Assembly: GCA_037176725.1 (NCBI GenBank)
Contig: JAZBRS010000035.1
Span: 50,912,001-50,976,000 of the forward strand
Direction: 5' to 3'
From: Posidonia oceanica
Lineage: Eukaryota > Streptophyta > Magnoliopsida > Alismatales > Posidoniaceae
Length of the DNA: 64,000 nt
Shown: positions 11,863 to 23,360 of the stretch, piece after piece
How the letters are laid out: each line of letters opens with the position of its first letter
Position numbering within the stretch: position 1 is the stretch's first letter
The notes under the pieces: model-generated
The model's input: only the letters and a program-made list of their open reading frames with translations
Databases searched by the model: none
What the model was told of the DNA's origin: nothing
Made by a program: the position numbers and the translations under genes

Positions 11863-13713
11863 TAATAATCCACGACTCGAATAGGATACCATGATTGATA
11901 GGTTGTGTTATTGAGATCTAGCTCTAGCAAGTAGGAGAAGAGGAATACTTAGAACTTACTAGAGAAATTCACATCGTAGTCAGGAAAGAGATGCAACATT
12001 CCTTTATAAATACAGCAATTCTGTGGGATCCATTGATTAATCCATAAAAGATAAGGTCCATTTCCAAAAATGCTTCCTAATAATTAATTGCCTGTACCAG
12101 CCACCAAGATTCGTCATCAAGATTAAAGTGTAACTGAGGACTACTCATTCTTTGAACAAGAATTGTTTAGGAAATATGTTGACGGATTGTTTCCGATATG
12201 ATGATGATGAAGAAAATATTAATAGCATGAGATAATCACGAATGCCTGACTCGTCTCTCTCTCTCTACATGCATACTCATGTACTACACATTTGGTTCTA
12301 TGCATAGAGAGCTTTAACATTTTCTTTATGCGGTGCGACTATAGCACTATGAAAACAATTCTTTGTTGTTATTGTAAGTAACCTTTTTTTTTAACTCTGT
12401 TTGAACCTAAGAAAGAAACGTACCCCAAGGATTATTAAGGAGGCAAATGTCATTATATATGTTAAGAATGATGACTTCCTAATCTTTAAAGATAACCAAC
12501 CATCGTAGATTTTGTTTAATATTGTTGATTGTATCTTCGATTCATGGAACGAAACGTTGGCCATCTTGGGAGGAGGATAGTGGGAAGGTAGAGATTTGTA
12601 TAGTTAGTTTGGTCTTGGAGATTCAAGGGCAGTAAGCAATTCATAACATTTTCAAAAGGAAAATAAGATGTGTAACGTACACACATGCGGATGGAATTTG
12701 TGTAGTCTAGTCTATGTCCATGGCAAGTAATAAGTAGTGTAAATAAACAATTGAAGAATCCTGAGAAAATTATCAATAAAAACAACATATATAAAACTTC
12801 AACTTTTTTTCATATTACTTCCAAAAGTCTAGCTACAAGGGGAATGATATGGTGATTCTACGATATAAATTCATTATTTTAAGTCCTCTTTCTTGATCTT
12901 TGCAGATGTGCAATGTATGGTCCTACTTAAATGGCCCATTCAGTCTTACCTTTTCAAGAGAAATCAAATTTCACTTTATGAGGTCATTTTAAAGAAAACA
13001 TCCAATGGTGTCCTCAATCTCATGTTACACATACTCTAAGTGTAATGAAAACAAAGGAATGCGTTGGAATTTAAGTTTGAGACTTACTTGATCCTTCATG
13101 AAACTACAAAGACAATATTGAGAATATTTAATAGGATACGAAATGAGAAAATGAGAAAATGAGAAATTAACAAAAAAAAAGGAAAAACTTCATTTGATAA
13201 GTTTGGCATGCCACCATTGGTTTGCCCAAGCTGCGCACTTTTGTCATGACTTGAGCAAAATCACCAAACTAGACTAGTGCTTCCTTGATGCCTTCTTGGT
13301 CTTGTAGGTGAGGTAATTTCTCTAACCTTAAGTTTTGCAGCTAAAGATGCTCGTTTCAAGAAGTTAAGTCACGAGGATGAAGGACCCAATTCAGGAGTGT
13401 ACTCACCTTTTCTTTTTTCCCATAATGCAACAGTAATACTATGTAATATTTGAGCTTTATCATTAGTTAAGTTTGGTAAGAACAATCAATGCATTAAATA
13501 TGACATCGTCACAACTGTGGCAAACATAGATCAAATCCAACATGTATATACCAACATGATGCATGGATTTCAACAACATATCTCATTCAATGCCCACCAA
13601 ACTAATGTTACTTTAAAAGAATGAATAATAAATTAATTGAAATGACACATATGTTGAGCTATATGGGACTCAATTTAAAAATTTATATTGTTCTTCTTCT
13701 TTTGTTATTACAG
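11863..13713 (+). other. Array spacer between exon copies 2 and 3
   Basis: Non-coding unit DNA related to 10232-11703, with an extra segment near 11880-12130 containing GATGCAACATTCCTTTATAAAT. No gene is supported. Confidence 0.6.
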
Positions 13714-13873
13714 AATTCACTACTCAAAGATTTGCATGGGGATCTTTCTAACATTAAATGGACTATTCGATCTCACATATCAAAAGAAAGGGTACTTAGT
13801 TTTCCTCTTCCTCCATGCCCTTGCATTCTTCATCACAGGCTTTGACTGTGTCGGGGCCAACGTAAGCTCTTGA
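13714..13873 (+). pseudogene. CSLA terminal exon copy 3, frame intact
   Basis: A full 160-bp copy with acceptor TTACAG, open to the same TGA. It would encode [20 protein letters not shown] and so on to the C-terminus VSS. Because acceptor and frame are both intact it could act as an alternative last exon for CSLA, or simply be unselected. Its isolation from upstream exons argues for pseudogene status. Confidence 0.8.
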
Positions 13874-15984
13874 TAATAAACCACGACTCGAATAACATAC
13901 CATTATTGACAGGTTGTGTTATTGAGATCTAGCTCTAGCTAGTAGAAAAAGTGGAATTCTTAGAATTGACCAGAGAAATTCACATTGAAGTCAGGAAGGC
14001 AATGCAACATTCCTTTATAAATGTAGCATAGCTTTGGGATCCATTGATTAGTGTATAGAAAATAAGGTCCATTTCCAAAACTGCTTCCTAATAAATAAAT
14101 GCATGTACCAGCCATCAAGATTCGTCATCACAATTAAAGTGTTATTGAGAGCTACTCATTTGTTGAACAAGAATTGTTAAGGAAATATGTTAACAGAATG
14201 TTTCCAATATTATGATGATGAAGAAAATATTAATAGCATGACATAATCATGAATGCCTATGTTACGGCCCTAGTTGCAGCAGTCAAAACCTAACACTTCT
14301 ATAGCTATCAGCAACTAAATAACTCATAAGAAAATGTAATAAATTAATTCAAATAACTAATAGAAAATAATTTCTAAATCTATCCAGAACCTGTGGTAGC
14401 AAGTAGCAAAATAGGAACTCTTAGAACTGACTGGAGAAATTCACATTGTAGTCAGGAAAGAGATGCAACATTCCTTTATAAATACAGTGTAGCTGTGGGA
14501 TCCATTGATTAGTGAATAGAAAATAATGTCCATTTCTAAAACTACTTCCTATTTAAACAATATGTTGATTGAACATATGTTGACGGAATGTTTCCAATTT
14601 TATGATGATGAAGAAAATCTTAATAGTGTGAGATAATCACGAATGTCTGACTCGTCTCTCTCTCTCTATGCATAGAGAGCTTTAACACTTTCTTTATGTG
14701 GTGTGACTGTTGCACTGTGAAACTAAGAAAGAAACGTACACTGATGATTATTTAGGAGGCAAATGCCATTGTATAAGTTAAAAGAATGATGAATTCCAAA
14801 TCTTTAAATTAACCAACCATGGCTGATTGTTTATTATATTTGATTGTCATCTACGAATCATGGAATGAAACATTGGTATGTGTAGTTAGTCGGGCCTTGG
14901 AGGTTTTAGGGTAGCAAGCAATTCATAACATTTTCAAATGGAAAAAAAGATGCGTAACATACACGCATGCTGATGGAATTTGTCTGGTCTAGTCTATGCC
15001 TGCCGTAAGTAAGTAATAAGTAGTGTAAATAAACAAATGAGGAATCTTGAGAAAAATATCAATAAAAACAACATATATAAAACTTCAAGTTTTTTTCATA
15101 TTACATCCAAAAGTCTAGCTACAAGAGGAATTATATGGTGATTCTAAGATATAAATTCATCATTTTAAGTCCTCTTTCTTGACCTTTGGAGGCACAATGT
15201 ATGGTCCTACTTAAATGGCCCATTTAGTCTTACCTTTTCAAGAGAAATCAAATTTCACTTTATGAGGTCATTTTATAGAACGCATCAAATGGTTTCCCTA
15301 ATCTCAAGTTTCACATGCTCTCTGTGCAATGGATACCAAGCAACAAGTTAAAATTTAAGTTTGAGACTTACTTGATAATTCTTCGAAACTACAAAGACAG
15401 TACTGAAAATATTTAATAGGATACAAAATGCGAAAATAACAAAAAGAAAAGGAAAAACTTCCTTTGATAAGGTTGGCATGCCACCATTGGTTTGCTTGAG
15501 TTGCCGACCTTTTGTCATGACTCGAATAAAATCATCAAGCTAGACTGGTGCTCCTTCGATGCTTTCTTCGTCTTGCAAGTGAGGCAATTTCTCTAACCCT
15601 TAGTTTTACCATTGCAGAGGTTCGTTTCAAGAAGTCAAGTCATAGAAAGGAAGGACCTAGATCATGAGCAAACACTCCTTTTCTTTTTTCCCACGATGCG
15701 ACAGTAATACTATGTAACATTAGAGCTTTATCATTAGTTAACTTTGATATGGACAATCAATGCATTAAATATGACATAGTCACAATTGTGGCTAACATAG
15801 ATCAGATCCAAGATGCATATACCAACATGATAAATGGATTTCAACAAAATATCTCATTCAATGCGCACCAAACTAATGTTACTTTAATTGAACGAATAAT
15901 AAATGAATAGAAACGAAGCATATGTTGAGCTATATGGGTCTCAATTTAAAAATTTATATCGTTCTTCTTCTTTTGTTATTAAAG
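13874..15984 (+). other. Array spacer between exon copies 3 and 4
   Basis: Unit DNA as in the earlier spacers, including the minus-strand LTR piece at 14260-14397. After that piece the unit sequence restarts at an earlier point (AGTAGCAAAATAGG, then GAACTGACTGGAGAAATTCAC). This marks the junction of the block duplication. No gene is supported. Confidence 0.6.
14260..14397 (-). mobile_element. Fragment of Ty3 LTR inside the exon array
   Basis: TGTTACGGCCCTAG onward is the reverse complement of the end of the LTR family at 5464-7605. The closely related, longer copy starts at 17726. The fragment stops near 14397 where unit DNA resumes. Confidence 0.75.
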
Positions 15985-16143
15985 ATTTCACTACTCAGAG
16001 ATTTGCATGGGGATCTTTCTAACATTGAATAGACTTTCGATCTCACATATCAAAAGAAAGGGTACTTAGTTTTCCTCTTCCTCCAAGCCCTTGCATTCTT
16101 CATCATAGGCTTTGACTGTGTCGGAACCATTTTAATCTCTTGA
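15985..16143 (+). pseudogene. CSLA terminal exon copy 4, frameshifted
   Basis: 159 bp, carrying exactly the same one-base deletion and AATAGACTTTCGATC sequence as copy 2. The acceptor reads TTAAAG, so AG is kept but the pyrimidine context is weaker. The shared deletion shows descent from copy 2. Confidence 0.85.
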
Positions 16144-17179
16144 TAATAATGCACAACTCGAATAGGATACCATGATTGATAGGTTCTGTTATTGAGTTCT
16201 AGCTCTAGCAAGCAGGAGAAGAGGAATACTTAGAACTGACTAGAGAAATTCACATCGTAGTCAGGAAAGAGATGCAACATTCCTTTATAAATACAGCAAT
16301 GCTGTGGGATCCATTGATTAGTGCAATAAAAATAAGGTCCATTTCCAAAAATGCTTCCTAATAATTACCTACATGTAATAGCCACCAAGATTCGTCATGA
16401 AGATTAAAGCATATCTGAGAACTACTCATTCTTTGAACAAGAATTGTTTAGGAAATATGTTGACGGAATGTTTCCGATATTATGATGATGAAGAAAATAT
16501 TAATCGCATGAGATAATCACGAAAGAAACGAGTTGGAATTAAAGTTTGAGACTTACTTGAGCATTCATGAAACTACAAAGACAATATTGAGAATATTTAA
16601 TAGGATACGAAATGAGAAAATGAGAAAATAACAAAAAAGGGAAAACTTCCTTTGATAAGTTTGGCATGCCACCATTGGTCTACCCAAGCTGCGCACCTTT
16701 TGTCATGACTTGAGCAAAATCACCAAACTAGACTAGTGCTCCCTTGATGCCTTCTTGCCTCTTGGTGTTGTAGGTGATGTAATTTCTCTAACCCTAAGTT
16801 TTGCAGTTGAAGAGGCTTGTTTTAAGAAGTCGAGTCACGAGGATGAAGGACCCAGTTCATGAGCGAATCCTCCTTTTCTTTTTTCCTGTAATGCAACAGT
16901 AATACTATGTAATATTTGAGCCTTATCATTAGTTAAGTTTGGTAAGGGCAATCAATGCATTAAATATGACATGGTCACAACTATGGCAAACATAAATCAG
17001 ATCCAACATGTGTATACCAACATGATGCATGGATTTCAACAACATATCTCATTCAATGCCCACCAAACTAATGTTCCTTTAAAAGAACGAATAATAAATG
17101 AATAGAAATGACACATATGTTGAGCTATATGGGTCTCAATTTAAAAATTTATGTTGTTCTTCTTCTTTTGTTATTACAA
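16144..17179 (+). other. Array spacer between exon copies 4 and 5
   Basis: A shortened spacer. Around 16520 (CACGAAAGAAACGAG) the sequence jumps from the post-exon block to the mid-spacer block, so about 800-1000 bp present in the other spacers is missing. No gene is supported. Confidence 0.55.
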
Positions 17180-17339
17180 ATTTCACTACTCAATGATTTG
17201 CATGGGGATCTTTCTAACATTAAATGGACTATTTGATCTCACATATCAAAAGAAATGGTACTTAGTTTTCCCCTTCCTCCATGCCTTTGCATTCTTCATC
17301 ACAGATTTTGACTATGTCGGGACCAACGTAAGCTCTTGA
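17180..17339 (+). pseudogene. CSLA terminal exon copy 5, acceptor lost
   Basis: 160 bp and open to TGA, but the splice acceptor CAG is CAA (TTATTACAA). It therefore cannot be spliced at the usual place. Its context up to 17725 resembles that of copy 3. Confidence 0.85.
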
Positions 17340-17725
17340 TAATAAACCACGACTCGAATAAGATACCATGATTGATAGGTTGTGTTATTGAGATCAAGCT
17401 CTAGAAGATAGAAAAAGTGGAATTCTTAGAACTGACTAGAGAAATTCACATCGTAGTCAGGAACGCAATGCAACATTTCTTTATAAATGCAGCATAGCTT
17501 TGGGATCCATTGATTAGTGTATTGAAAATAAGGTCCATTTCCAAAACTGCTTCCTAATAAGTACATGCATGTACCAGCCATCAAGATTCGTCATCACGAT
17601 TAAAGTGTTATTGAGAGCTACTCATTTGTCGAACAAGAATTGTTCAGGAAATATGTTGACGGAATGTTTCCAATATTATGATGATGAAGAAAATATTAAT
17701 AGCGTGACATAATAGCGAATGCTTA

Positions 17726-18258
17726 TGTCACAGCCCTAGTCGCTACAGTCAAAGCCTAACACTTCTACAGCTATCAACAACTAAATAACTTATAAAAAAA
17801 TGTAATAAATTAATTCAAATAACTAAGAGAAACTAATTACTAAATCTACCCTGAACCAGTGGTGTGCAGCTATGTAACTCTTGCTATATGCACTAGACTG
17901 GGCTGCAACTCCAATATCTGCACCTACAAGAAAAACCACCAAAACACTTGTGAGTGACATCTAATAGCCACTTAGCACACACCTACCAACTACTAAAAAT
18001 AGCAAATCAGAATTGAAACTACTAGCACTTAGCTTCCAAGCCAACACGGTCGCCCCTCGTGGCAGCCCTAAGGCCCAAACCTACAAAATCACTGAACCTA
18101 CAAGATTCTATTTTAGACAAGCATAAAATCCTTTTAAAATATGTTTTTCAAAACCATGTTTCTCTTTTTTTTTTTTGAACCAAACCACATGCATTTTGAA
18201 GACTCTTTATGCACACTTGAAATGGCTACTCTATGCTAGATCAAGTCTAAACCAGCAC
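17726..18258 (-). mobile_element. Minus-strand Ty3 LTR, left part
   Basis: TGTCACAGCCCTAGTCGC onward reads as the reverse complement of the 3' end of the 5464-7605 LTR family. It includes the block corresponding to CTCCAATATCTGCACC and ends at AAACCAGCAC. It is interrupted at 18258 by the 27-kb element and resumes at 45254. Confidence 0.85.
18254..18258. repeat. Target-site duplication AGCAC, left
   Basis: AGCAC directly precedes the LTR start TGTTGACACC. The identical AGCAC follows the 3' LTR at 45254-45258. The uninterrupted target (CAGCACAAATCC) can be seen in reverse complement in the related LTR near 7040. Confidence 0.95.
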
Positions 18259-20754
18259 TGTTGACACCCCATTTCGACAAGGCTGAATTGGCAAGATCTC
18301 GGGCGGCTAGGAAAAAAACCAAAATTACACCTTTCCCCCTCACCCTTCCTTTCAAATCAAAACCCCACCTCAAACCTCAAAACCAAACCAAGAACCACAC
18401 CCATTTTCTAACCTAGAAAACCACCCCAAAATCCTCTCAAAACCTTACCTTGAAACCATCCAAAACCTTACCCTAAAACCATCCAAACCCAAGTCCAAAC
18501 CCATACCTCTCCCTCTCTCTTTTCCTCCAAAACAAGTCCAAACTCAACCTAGGATTACACCCCTTTCCCGAACCCAAAACATAACCAAAAACTATAGGAA
18601 AACTCACCATCCCTGACTTGACAAACCCACCAAAAATCCTAGAAACTTTCAAACCAAAACCACTCCTAAAGACCCTAGGAAACTTAGGCAAAACTACCCT
18701 TTTTCTACACCTTAAAACCCCTCCAAAACCTTCTTGAAATTAAACCAAAACTTCAGACCTAGCACTCCAAGCCCTAGCCTACCCACTCCTCAACTTTCAT
18801 CTCATTCCAAGACCTTTAAGACCTTCATTTGCCCTAATTATCCTTTTCTCTCTCCGGGATTATCATTTTCTCTCTCCTCTCTCTCTCCTGATTATCATCT
18901 CTCTTTTCATCACCCTCTTGCTCTTTTTCTTGCTTGGCTGTGGGCCTCCTTTGTGCTTCTACCCTTTCTCTACCCTATTCCTATTTTTACTTTATTTTTA
19001 ACATTTTCCTTGAATTTTAAAAAATCGTTTTCGTCCAGCTCATCTCTTTCCCTTTTATTTCTCCCTTTTTCTCTTTTCTTCTTCCTTCTCCTTTTCTTTT
19101 CTTTCTTTTGCTAAAATCCGTAAAAACCCCTAAAAATCTGTAAAACTCTAAAACATAAGGGAAACAAACCAGAACTCTAAGAAAAATAATTAAAAAACAT
19201 TAAACAAACAATTAAAAACTTAAACTTAACTAAATCAAGCTAAAAAAGAAATCAAGCATGTAAGCTAAAAAATGCAAAACAAACCAAAAGAAAATGCTGA
19301 AAAATCAAGGAAAAAACTAAAACAAAATCAAAACCCATCAAAAGTAAAAACCCTATCAAAAGAACTAAAAAACAAACCCTAAAAAGAAGTAAAACAATTA
19401 AAAACACTAAGATAAGTAATTAATGAAAGGAAAAGCCTAACTTAACAAACCCAAGAAAAACAATTTGAGAACCTAATTAAAAAGAAAATGAGAAACACAT
19501 TAAGAAGATTTAACAAAACTTAATCAAACCAGAGAAACCCAATTAAGAAAACATCAAGAAAAATCAACAAATAAAAATCAAAAACATAATTCAAAAGACT
19601 TAAGATAGGAAAAAGCCTAAAAGACTAAAACTAAAAGCCCAAAACCCATTCCAAGTAATACGAAAATAAATCCTAAAAAATCCTAATTAATGTCCTAAAT
19701 ACTTAACAAGAAAAACACAATTTTGAAAACAATTTAAAAGATTTAACAAACACTTAATCAAATGGAAAACAAATTAAGAACAAAACAAAACCTTAAAACC
19801 CTAATCAAGCCCAAAACACACTAATTAACCCTAAACAGTCATTAAAAAAAATATAATTAAAATCCTAACTCACAACACAACCTTTCTAGTATTTTTACTT
19901 ATTTTTAATTTATTTTTCCTAATTTTATTTCCTCACTTTTCCCTCTCCTTCTTCTTTCTCCTCTTTCTTTCTTTTTCTTCCTTCTCCCCTTTCTTTTGGT
20001 CCAACCCATTCAACTTTTCCCCTCCTTCTTTCCTTCTTTCTTAATTTCCTTTTTTTTCTCTCAAGCCCACAACCCACGGCCCATGCATTTCCCCTCCTCT
20101 TTCCCTCCTTCTCTTCTTCTTCTTCTTCCTCTCTTCTTCTCCTCCTCTCACAGAAACGACAGACCTCTCCCTCATTGGTTTTTCTTTTTCAAACCTCCAC
20201 CTGACACCCAAGACTTCCCTCCATCACTCCCATACCCTGTGGCCGACGACCCGCACCAGCAACCCCCTCCATGCTCTGCCAAAGATGGCAGAAACCCATC
20301 CTCTTGCCCTGAGACCTTTGAATTTCAGTAGGGAGAGAGGAGATAAAAACGGGTTCATTTCCTTCACAAAGAGACTTTTTTGGCTCACACTCTGAAACAC
20401 CAAGTCTCCAGCTCTCTCACCCTTCTTCCAGAACCCAAAAACCCCTTGAAACCTTCCCAGAATCGGCCTCCGAAGCTTTCAGCACCCAACACCCTCCAGA
20501 CCGACCATCTCCACTGAAAATCCATCACCACGAACCTCCTAAAATCCCAGAACCTTGCCATTAGACTCACCAAACAACCACCTTCCCAAGCCACCCAGAA
20601 TCACGGCCTAAAACATCCCACGCTCTTCACAGTCCACTACAAACACTTGGGTCCCTTTTTTGCCCAAAAACTTCAAACCCCCATAACTTCCTCCACATTC
20701 AGTGAAATCTACTTCCGATTCCTCCCATGCACTCCCCAAGCAACCACCTAGCTG

Positions 20755-21300
20755 CCCGTACCCTTGGTTCGGCCTGGAATGCCGCACATCGCCGCGTCCA
20801 CCTCGGCCTCCACCGGTGGAGCTCTGCTGAACCAGATCTCGCCTCGGGCTGTAGAACGCGCTCTTGATTGGCCCGTCGTCTTCCTTGGACCTCCGGCGAT
20901 GCCCCCGAGCCTCCCCCGCACCAGCAGCCGCCGTCCTCCGCCGTCTCCACCTTCCTCCGGCCGGCCGAAAGTCACCTAGGTGGGTGGACTCTTCCGGCGT
21001 GCGCAAGGGCTGAAGCAACCCCCCGCCGGATTCTCCTCGTCTCCCTCTTGCTCCTCGGCCTTTCCCCGAGGCTTTTCGTCGCCTGTGCCGCCCGCAATCC
21101 CTCACCGAAGTCCCCTTCTTCTCCAGCGCCGGCCACCCCCGCAGCAGCCGTCCCGCGCATCTCCGCCGCCGCCGACGCCGCTGCAAGTCTCCCCCGCCTC
21201 CGCCGCGTCACGACGGTTCCCCCCCGCTCTCCGCCGCCCCGCGTCGTCCCTCCTCCGCCGGTCCAGAGCGTCGTCGGCGATCCTCCGGTCGTCCACTCCA
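20755..21300 (+). promoter_or_regulatory. CpG-rich island within LTR, possible promoter/leader region
   Basis: About 550 bp dense in CCGCCG-type trinucleotides and CpG, in sharp contrast to its AT-rich neighbours. The same island is at 41979-42525 in the 3' LTR, and a comparable one lies at 54990-55400 in another Tat LTR. Plant LTRs place their promoter inside the LTR; assigning it to this island is inference. A donor-like GTAAGC follows at 21302. Confidence 0.4.
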
Positions 21301-21549
21301 CTGTAAGCTGCTGCCGTTTCGTTTTTTTTTATTTTCAGCAACTTTAGTTAATTTTCTCCACATTGCATTCATATCATATTAAGTTTTCAATATTGCTTTT
21401 AGGTCCTGATGACTTAAGTCATATGTTATATTGAATTTAGAATCTTATTAAATTGCTCTAAATGTTTCTAGTTTTTAGTATTTGCATGATAATCCATTTA
21501 CTGTACTGTCCAGTTGTAGAAAATTATGTTTTAGCCCTTCTACTTTTAA

Positions 21550-22290
21550 TTTTTGCATCTGAATCCTACAGTAGATTAATTAATTTAAATACTGTAAGTT
21601 TGCCTTATTGTATTGCATTCTGGGTCCTTCTTAGTTTCTGTTTTTGCATCTTAGTCCAATGCACTGTAGAACTTAGGGTTTATTTTCGTATTTTGAATGC
21701 TGCATTGCACATTTGCCCCTCTAGTTTTTCATTTTTGCATCTAGGTCCATTTAAATGCACAGTAGCCATTTTGCATGCATTTTTGCATATTGCATTGCAT
21801 TTTCAACCCTGTTTTTTTAAAAAATTGCACATCAGTCCATAGACCTTGATTTCAGAGCACATTTTGCATCTAAAATTGCATACTTGACCCTTGCATGATT
21901 TAAAAATGACATATAGGTCCTTGCATCCTTTTAAAGTCATGTAAAAAGACTGTTTTGCCCCTAAAGTTGCATCTTAGCTCCTATTCTTACAAAATTGCAT
22001 GTAGACCCTCCACTTGCATTCCCAGACTCCCCAGAACCCTGTTTTCTGGGAAAATTGCATTTTAGACCCCAGAGTTTTTCAAAATTGCTTTTTGCTTGTC
22101 CTTTGCTTTCAAAACTTCTTCTGATGCATGTCCCCTTTTCAAAATTGCATTCTAAGCCCAGTCTTTTGCAAAATCACATGCAACCCCTCCTGTTTTCAAA
22201 GCCCCTACCTGTAAGCCCCAATCCTTTTCAAAATCTTTGCATTTAGACCCCCATTCTTTCAAAAATTGCATTTAAGTCCCCAATTTTCTG
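21550..22290 (+). repeat. Degenerate TTGCAT...GTCC quasi-repeat in LTR
   Basis: At least a dozen variants of TTTTGCATYTAGGTCC / AAAATTGCATTTAAGTCC recur at irregular 40-60 bp intervals. The same holds for 42775-43520, and more extensively for 55420-56760 in the LTR of a different family. Confidence 0.7.
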
Positions 22291-23061
22291 AAAAATCATT
22301 CTTAGGTCTTTTCTTGTATTTTGCATGCATTGCACTCATGCACTCTTGCATTCTTGCATTCCTTGCACACACCTAAGTGTCATTAGCTCCCACTCACCTG
22401 GGAGGACCTTTTTGCACACCCCTAGGACCTCCTGAACACTTAGATCTGCTTTTCTCCCCTGTTCTGGCCCTCCTGCCTTGAAGCGGCGATATCTTCCAAT
22501 CCGGCCGTTGGATCTTCTCAAATAAGCTGCCCAGGCGACCGCAGCAAAGCGCTCTTCAGCATGGACCAAGCAGATTTCAGATCAGGCCCCAGGATTTCCA
22601 GGTATGTCCTCCTGAACCCCTGCATTGCATTCATTCGCATGCCATTTGCATAGTTTGCTTTGCTTTCGCTTTCTGTCTCTTTGAGCATGTAGAACAGGAC
22701 CTCCTCTTCTTGTCTATCAACTCAGATCCCCGTTTCGCGCACTCTTGGGTGTTTTGTGTTGTGTTTTCCCTGGATTCATCACTTAATGCGACTTTCTTCC
22801 CCCTTTTCCACGATTCGATCGCATCGCGAGCTTTGGGCAGCGTGCGAGACAGATCGTGGAACGGTTTAGTGGGAAGCGGTCACAAAGGAGTGGTAATCCC
22901 TCCGTTTGCCCACTCTCCCCTTTGTAGGTCTTCACACCTACTCTGTGTGGCCCCGAACAGCGTCTGTTCTCACACACACGCTGTTTTACCTCTCCTTTAG
23001 CCTCTTCTGATCTTTTTCCCTGCATTTGCATTCGCATGGCTTTTCCGAGGCTTTGTTTCGC

Positions 23062-23360
23062 TGCTTTTGGCACCGTTTTGCGTGCCCACTTTGTTTTGGC
23101 ACCGTTTTGCGTGCCCGCTTCGCTTTTGGCTCCGTTTCGAATGCCCGTCTTGTCTTTGGCACCGTTTTGCGTGCCCGCCTTGTCTTTGGCACCGTTTTGC
23201 GTGCCCGCTTTGTCTTTGGCACCGTTTCGCGTGCCTGCTCTTGTCTTTTGCACCGATTTGCGTGCCACCTTGCTTTCTTGCTCGTTTTGCGTGCCGATCT
23301 TGTCTTTTTGCTCCGTTTTGCGTGTCGTTCTCGTTTCTTGCCTCGTTTTGCGTGTTTTAT
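23062..23360 (+). repeat. 30-bp minisatellite in 5' LTR
   Basis: About ten units related to GGCACCGTTTTGCGTGCCCG plus a 10-bp spacer. The unit length is a multiple of three and lacks stops in most frames, which produces overlapping open frames on both strands. The 3' LTR has one extra unit. Confidence 0.88.

Larger units (their letters stand above)
10072..17725 (+). repeat. Tandem array of CSLA terminal exon plus 3' flank
   Basis: The last exon and its preceding intron tail occur at 10072, 11704, 13714, 15985 and 17180. Each copy is followed by related flanking DNA: the CCACGACTTG/CCACGACTCG block, an ATGATGATGAAGAAAATATTAAT block and a conserved CATGCCACCATTGGT block. Spacing is irregular (1632, 2010, 2271 and 1195 bp) because of indels. 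Copies 2 and 4 share a one-base deletion, and copies 3 and 5 are both followed by the same LTR fragment. A two-copy block was therefore duplicated as a unit. Confidence 0.88.

Noticed and set aside
20608..21347. Long open frames on both strands in the GC-rich part of the LTRs (also 41832-42571)
   Set aside because: High GC content removes stop codons. Peptides are Arg/Gly- or Pro/Ser-rich with no domain, and overlapping frames are equally open.
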